From: Candidatus Rokuibacteriota bacterium
GTDB taxonomy: Bacteria; Methylomirabilota; Methylomirabilia; Rokubacteriales; CSP1-6
Length of the DNA: 44,149 nucleotides
Direction: 5' to 3'
NCBI GenBank assembly: GCA_016184125.1
Contig: JACPDG010000059.1
Coordinates: 1-44,149 of the forward strand
Positions 42,193-44,149 of this stretch are shown piece by piece. Both the position numbers and the translations under genes were made by a program. Every line of letters begins with the position of its first letter. Positions within the stretch are counted from its first letter, which is position 1. The notes beneath the pieces are model-generated. The model ran no database searches and had not been told where the DNA came from. It saw only the letters and a program-made list of their open reading frames with translations.

Positions 42193-42675
42193 GTGACGGC
42201 CGCCCGGGCCGTCGCGGTGGAGTTGCTCGCCCGCCGCCCGTGGACGTGCGCGGAGCTCACTACGCGTCTGCGTCGCCGCGGGGCGCCGGGCGAGGTCGCG
42301 GCGACCGTCGTGCGCGATCTGACCGCCCGCGGCTACCTCGACGACGGGGCGTTCGCGCGCCGATGGGTCGAGCAGCGCGCGTCGCGAGGCTACGGCGCCG
42401 CGCGCCTGCGGAACGAGCTCCGGGCGCGTGGCGTCGCGCCCTCGCTCGTCGAGGCGGCGCTCGCCGAGCTCGGCGGCGAGACGGTCACCGAGGCCGCGCG
42501 TGCTGCGGCGCGGCGGCGGCTGCCGGCGCTCTCGCGCGCGCCGGCCAGACGCGTGGCGGCGCGGCTTCGCGACCATCTGATGAGACGCGGGTTCCCGGCA
42601 TCGGTCGTGTCCCGCGTGATCCGCGAGACGACCGGCGTCCAGGACGACGACCGAGGCGACCGAGGCGACGGATGA
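42193..42675 (+). CDS. recX: Regulatory protein RecX
   Basis: RecX binds RecA filaments and limits RecA activity. GTG 42193 gives 160 aa, a typical length. The three-helix repeats are visible: ELTTRLRRRGAPGEVAATVV, LTARGYLDDGAFARRWVEQR and LRNELRARGVAPSLVEAALA. It lies 57 bp after recA, its normal place. Confidence 0.9.
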   Translation: MTAARAVAVELLARRPWTCAELTTRLRRRGAPGEVAATVVRDLTARGYLDDGAFARRWVEQRASRGYGAARLRNELRARGVAPSLVEAALAELGGETVTEAARAAARRRLPALSRAPARRVAARLRDHLMRRGFPASVVSRVIRETTGVQDDDRGDRGDG

Positions 42676-42721
42676 TGCATCCGGTGCCGCCGGCACGGAC
42701 GCCGGCGCCGCGCAGCTGCGC

Positions 42722-43270
42722 ATGATCGTCACGCTCGACCGTCTCGTCCTGCGGGAGTTCGAGCGTCACGACTGGGAGGCGGTCCACGTCTACGGGAGCG
42801 ATCCAGAGGTGGTCCGGTATCTCGCCTGGGGCCCGAACACGGAGCGGGACAGCCGGACGTTCGTCCAGCACGCGATCGGCCGGCAGCTCGACAAGAACCG
42901 GCGCCACTGGGGCCTCGCGATCGTCCGGAAGGCGGACGAGCAGCTCATCGGCGGCTGCGGGGTCTACGTGTCCGCGCCGGAACACCGTGAGGGCTGGATC
43001 GGCTACTGCCTGAGGCGCGACGCCTGGGGCCACGGGTACGCGACGGAGGTCGGCGCGGCGCTGCTGGCGATCGGCTTCACCGAGCTCCGCCTGCATCGCG
43101 TCTCCGCGACGTGCGACCCGCGCAACGCCGCGTCCGCCCGGGTGCTCGAGAAGATCGGGATGCGGCGCGAGGCGCACCTGCGCGAGCACCTCTGGCAGAA
43201 GGGCGAGTGGCGGGACAGCGTGGTCTTCGGGATGCTCGAGCAGGAGTTCCGACCGCCGGCCCGGAGTTAA
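42722..43270 (+). CDS. GNAT family N-acetyltransferase (RimJ/RimL-like)
   Basis: The 182-residue protein starts MIVTLDRLVLREFERHDWEA, the usual opening of the RimJ/RimL group. The acetyl-CoA loop is RRDAWGHGYATEVGAALLAI near residue 100, and the N-R pair is in RVSATCDPRNAASARVLEKI, followed by GMRREAHLREHLW. It transfers acetyl groups to an amine, possibly a ribosomal protein N-terminus or a small molecule. Substrate unknown. ATG 42722 follows recX by 46 bp. Confidence 0.9.
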   Translation: MIVTLDRLVLREFERHDWEAVHVYGSDPEVVRYLAWGPNTERDSRTFVQHAIGRQLDKNRRHWGLAIVRKADEQLIGGCGVYVSAPEHREGWIGYCLRRDAWGHGYATEVGAALLAIGFTELRLHRVSATCDPRNAASARVLEKIGMRREAHLREHLWQKGEWRDSVVFGMLEQEFRPPARS

Positions 43271-43306
43271 GCTGACGATAGTCATCAGAGAGACGGGAGA
43301 CGAGCG

Positions 43307-43543
43307 ATGGGGGGGACGATACGGGCGCGAGTTCGAGGCGGGATCCTGGAACCGCTCGAGCGGCTCGATCTGCCGGAGGGTGCGGAAGTCCTGATCACGA
43401 TTCTCGATACCCCCGCTGAATCCAACATCGATGGCTTCGAGAGCTCCTTCGGTGGCTGGAAGGGTATCGTCGACACCGAGGCGTTGATCGAGAACATCCG
43501 CCAGAGCCGTGCGGTCTCCACTCGGCCTGTTCCTCGCTTGTGA
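43307..43543 (+). CDS. AF2212-like (DUF104-type) antitoxin
   Basis: The 78-residue protein begins with the family pattern IRARVRGGILEPLERLDLPE followed by GAEVLITILD. This beta-rich fold is seen in antitoxins that partner PIN toxins. The C-terminal half (residues 40-78) would wrap the toxin. GGGAGACGAG precedes ATG 43307. Its stop overlaps the toxin start in GTGA. A short TGAC-GATA-GTCA symmetry at 43273-43284 could be an operator but is weak. Confidence 0.8.
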   Translation: MGGTIRARVRGGILEPLERLDLPEGAEVLITILDTPAESNIDGFESSFGGWKGIVDTEALIENIRQSRAVSTRPVPRL

Positions 43544-43944
43544 CCAGCCTGGCGTACCTGCTGGACACCGACTGGATCATCGACTGGTTCAGCGGCCATC
43601 CTGGCGTCGGGCGTCGGCTTCGCGAGATACGGGGCGAGGGCTTGGCGATCTCCGTGGTATCGCTTGCCGAGCTCTACGAGGGCGTCCACTATTCACGTGA
43701 GCCGGCTCACGCCGGACGTCAACTCTCCCAGTTCCTGGGCGACGTTACCCTGATCGGCGTCGACCGGGAGACGTGCGACATGTTCGGACAAGAGCGTGGC
43801 CGGCTGCGCGCCGCCGGTACGCTCATTGGAGACTTCGACCTTCTGATCGGCGTCACCGCCGTTCGTCACGATCTCACGCTCCTGACGAACAACCGTCGCC
43901 ACTTCGCCCTGATCGCGGGGCTGCGTATCGAATCGCGTCAATGA
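43540..43944 (+). CDS. PIN-domain ribonuclease toxin (VapC-like)
   Basis: GTG 43540 gives 134 aa starting MTSLAYLLDTDWIIDWFSG. Metal-binding acids are the Asp in LLDTDWIID, the Glu in VSLAELYEGV, and the Asp residues in IGDFDLLIGVTA. The order and length fit VapC of the FitB-like group. It is translationally coupled to the antitoxin. It is not closely similar to the other PIN toxin at 5107-5517; the partner antitoxin families differ too. Confidence 0.88.
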   Translation: MTSLAYLLDTDWIIDWFSGHPGVGRRLREIRGEGLAISVVSLAELYEGVHYSREPAHAGRQLSQFLGDVTLIGVDRETCDMFGQERGRLRAAGTLIGDFDLLIGVTAVRHDLTLLTNNRRHFALIAGLRIESRQ

Positions 43945-44011
43945 GCAACGACTTCACTATCGACGCGACGTCATCGACACGCGCCGCGCCGCGGCATCGC
44001 TCACCACCGCA

Positions 44012-44149
44012 TGCTCGGAACTCCTCGATGAGGTCGAAGACCAGGCTGCCCTGATCCCGCTCGGACCCGTGCATGACGCCGAAGTACGGGTCGAGCCCCG
44101 CCTTGACGAGCGCGCGCCACACCTCGCCGTACAGCATGCCGTAGACGTA
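44012..44149 (-). pseudogene. cas1: cas1 fragment, truncated at its 3' end and running off the window
   Basis: On the minus strand a frame enters from the right edge with MLYGEVWRALVKAGLDPYFG, then VMHGSERDQGSLVFDLIEEF and RA. This is the Cas1 integrase region that holds two of the three metal ligands (the His in VMHG and the acidic residues in DLIEEF). After RA at 44012 the similarity stops abruptly and unrelated codons follow to a stop at 43874. The normal C-terminal tail is missing. The N-terminal part lies outside the window. No CRISPR repeats are seen inside it. Confidence 0.75.

Overview
The window is a GC-rich chromosomal segment from a Gram-negative bacterium. The outer-membrane signs are a LolA homologue, several lipoproteins and a periplasmic M23 peptidase. 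Genes are tightly packed and often joined by ATGA or GTGA overlaps. The content and order (DPPR-synthase-like UbiA protein, P-II next to glnE, RNase J, FtsK, LolA, YajQ, RimO, PgpA, CinA, ThpR, RecA, RecX) remind me of Candidatus Rokubacteria and relatives (Methylomirabilota). That placement comes from memory and cannot be proved here.

Layout. 1-4569 is the end of a cell-surface polysaccharide/envelope cluster: aminotransferase, nucleotide-sugar dehydrogenase, decaprenyl-phosphate phosphoribosyltransferase, DUF362 protein. 4817-5517 is a ribbon-helix-helix/PIN toxin-antitoxin pair with a perfect 20-bp palindromic operator. 5573-19371 is mostly housekeeping: gltX, a histidine phosphatase, a Na/Pi cotransporter, glnB-glnE, polA, coaE, rsmA and an M23 peptidase. 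A nucleotidyltransferase module is spliced translationally between coaE and rsmA, with its small partner fused to CoaE. 19372-21357 is a scar with remnants of restriction-type genes, a 23-bp periodic repeat and a DUF4143-type ATPase. 21451-25495 holds rnj and ftsK. 25608-33338 is an accessory block, almost all on the minus strand: envelope proteins, an ECF sigma/anti-sigma pair, a small lipoprotein, a hydrolase and a CDF transporter. 33616-42675 returns to lolA, yajQ, rimO, pgpA, cinA, a TPR lipoprotein, thpR, intein-bearing recA and recX. The right edge has a GNAT gene, a second PIN toxin-antitoxin pair and a broken cas1.

The most striking feature is a dispersed family of bipartite palindromic elements of about 90-110 bp, at eleven loci with roughly seventeen units, in both orientations, between and inside genes. 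Each unit has a G6/C6 hairpin, a second hairpin whose arms change together between copies, and a conserved end related to CGATTCGTTCACGGG. Some units carry a further nested hairpin. Several copies are read in frame: they supply the C-termini of GltX and ThpR, replace part of the leader of a DUF4139 protein, and contain the apparent start of glnE. No mobilising enzyme is visible here. This family is the best candidate for something undescribed.
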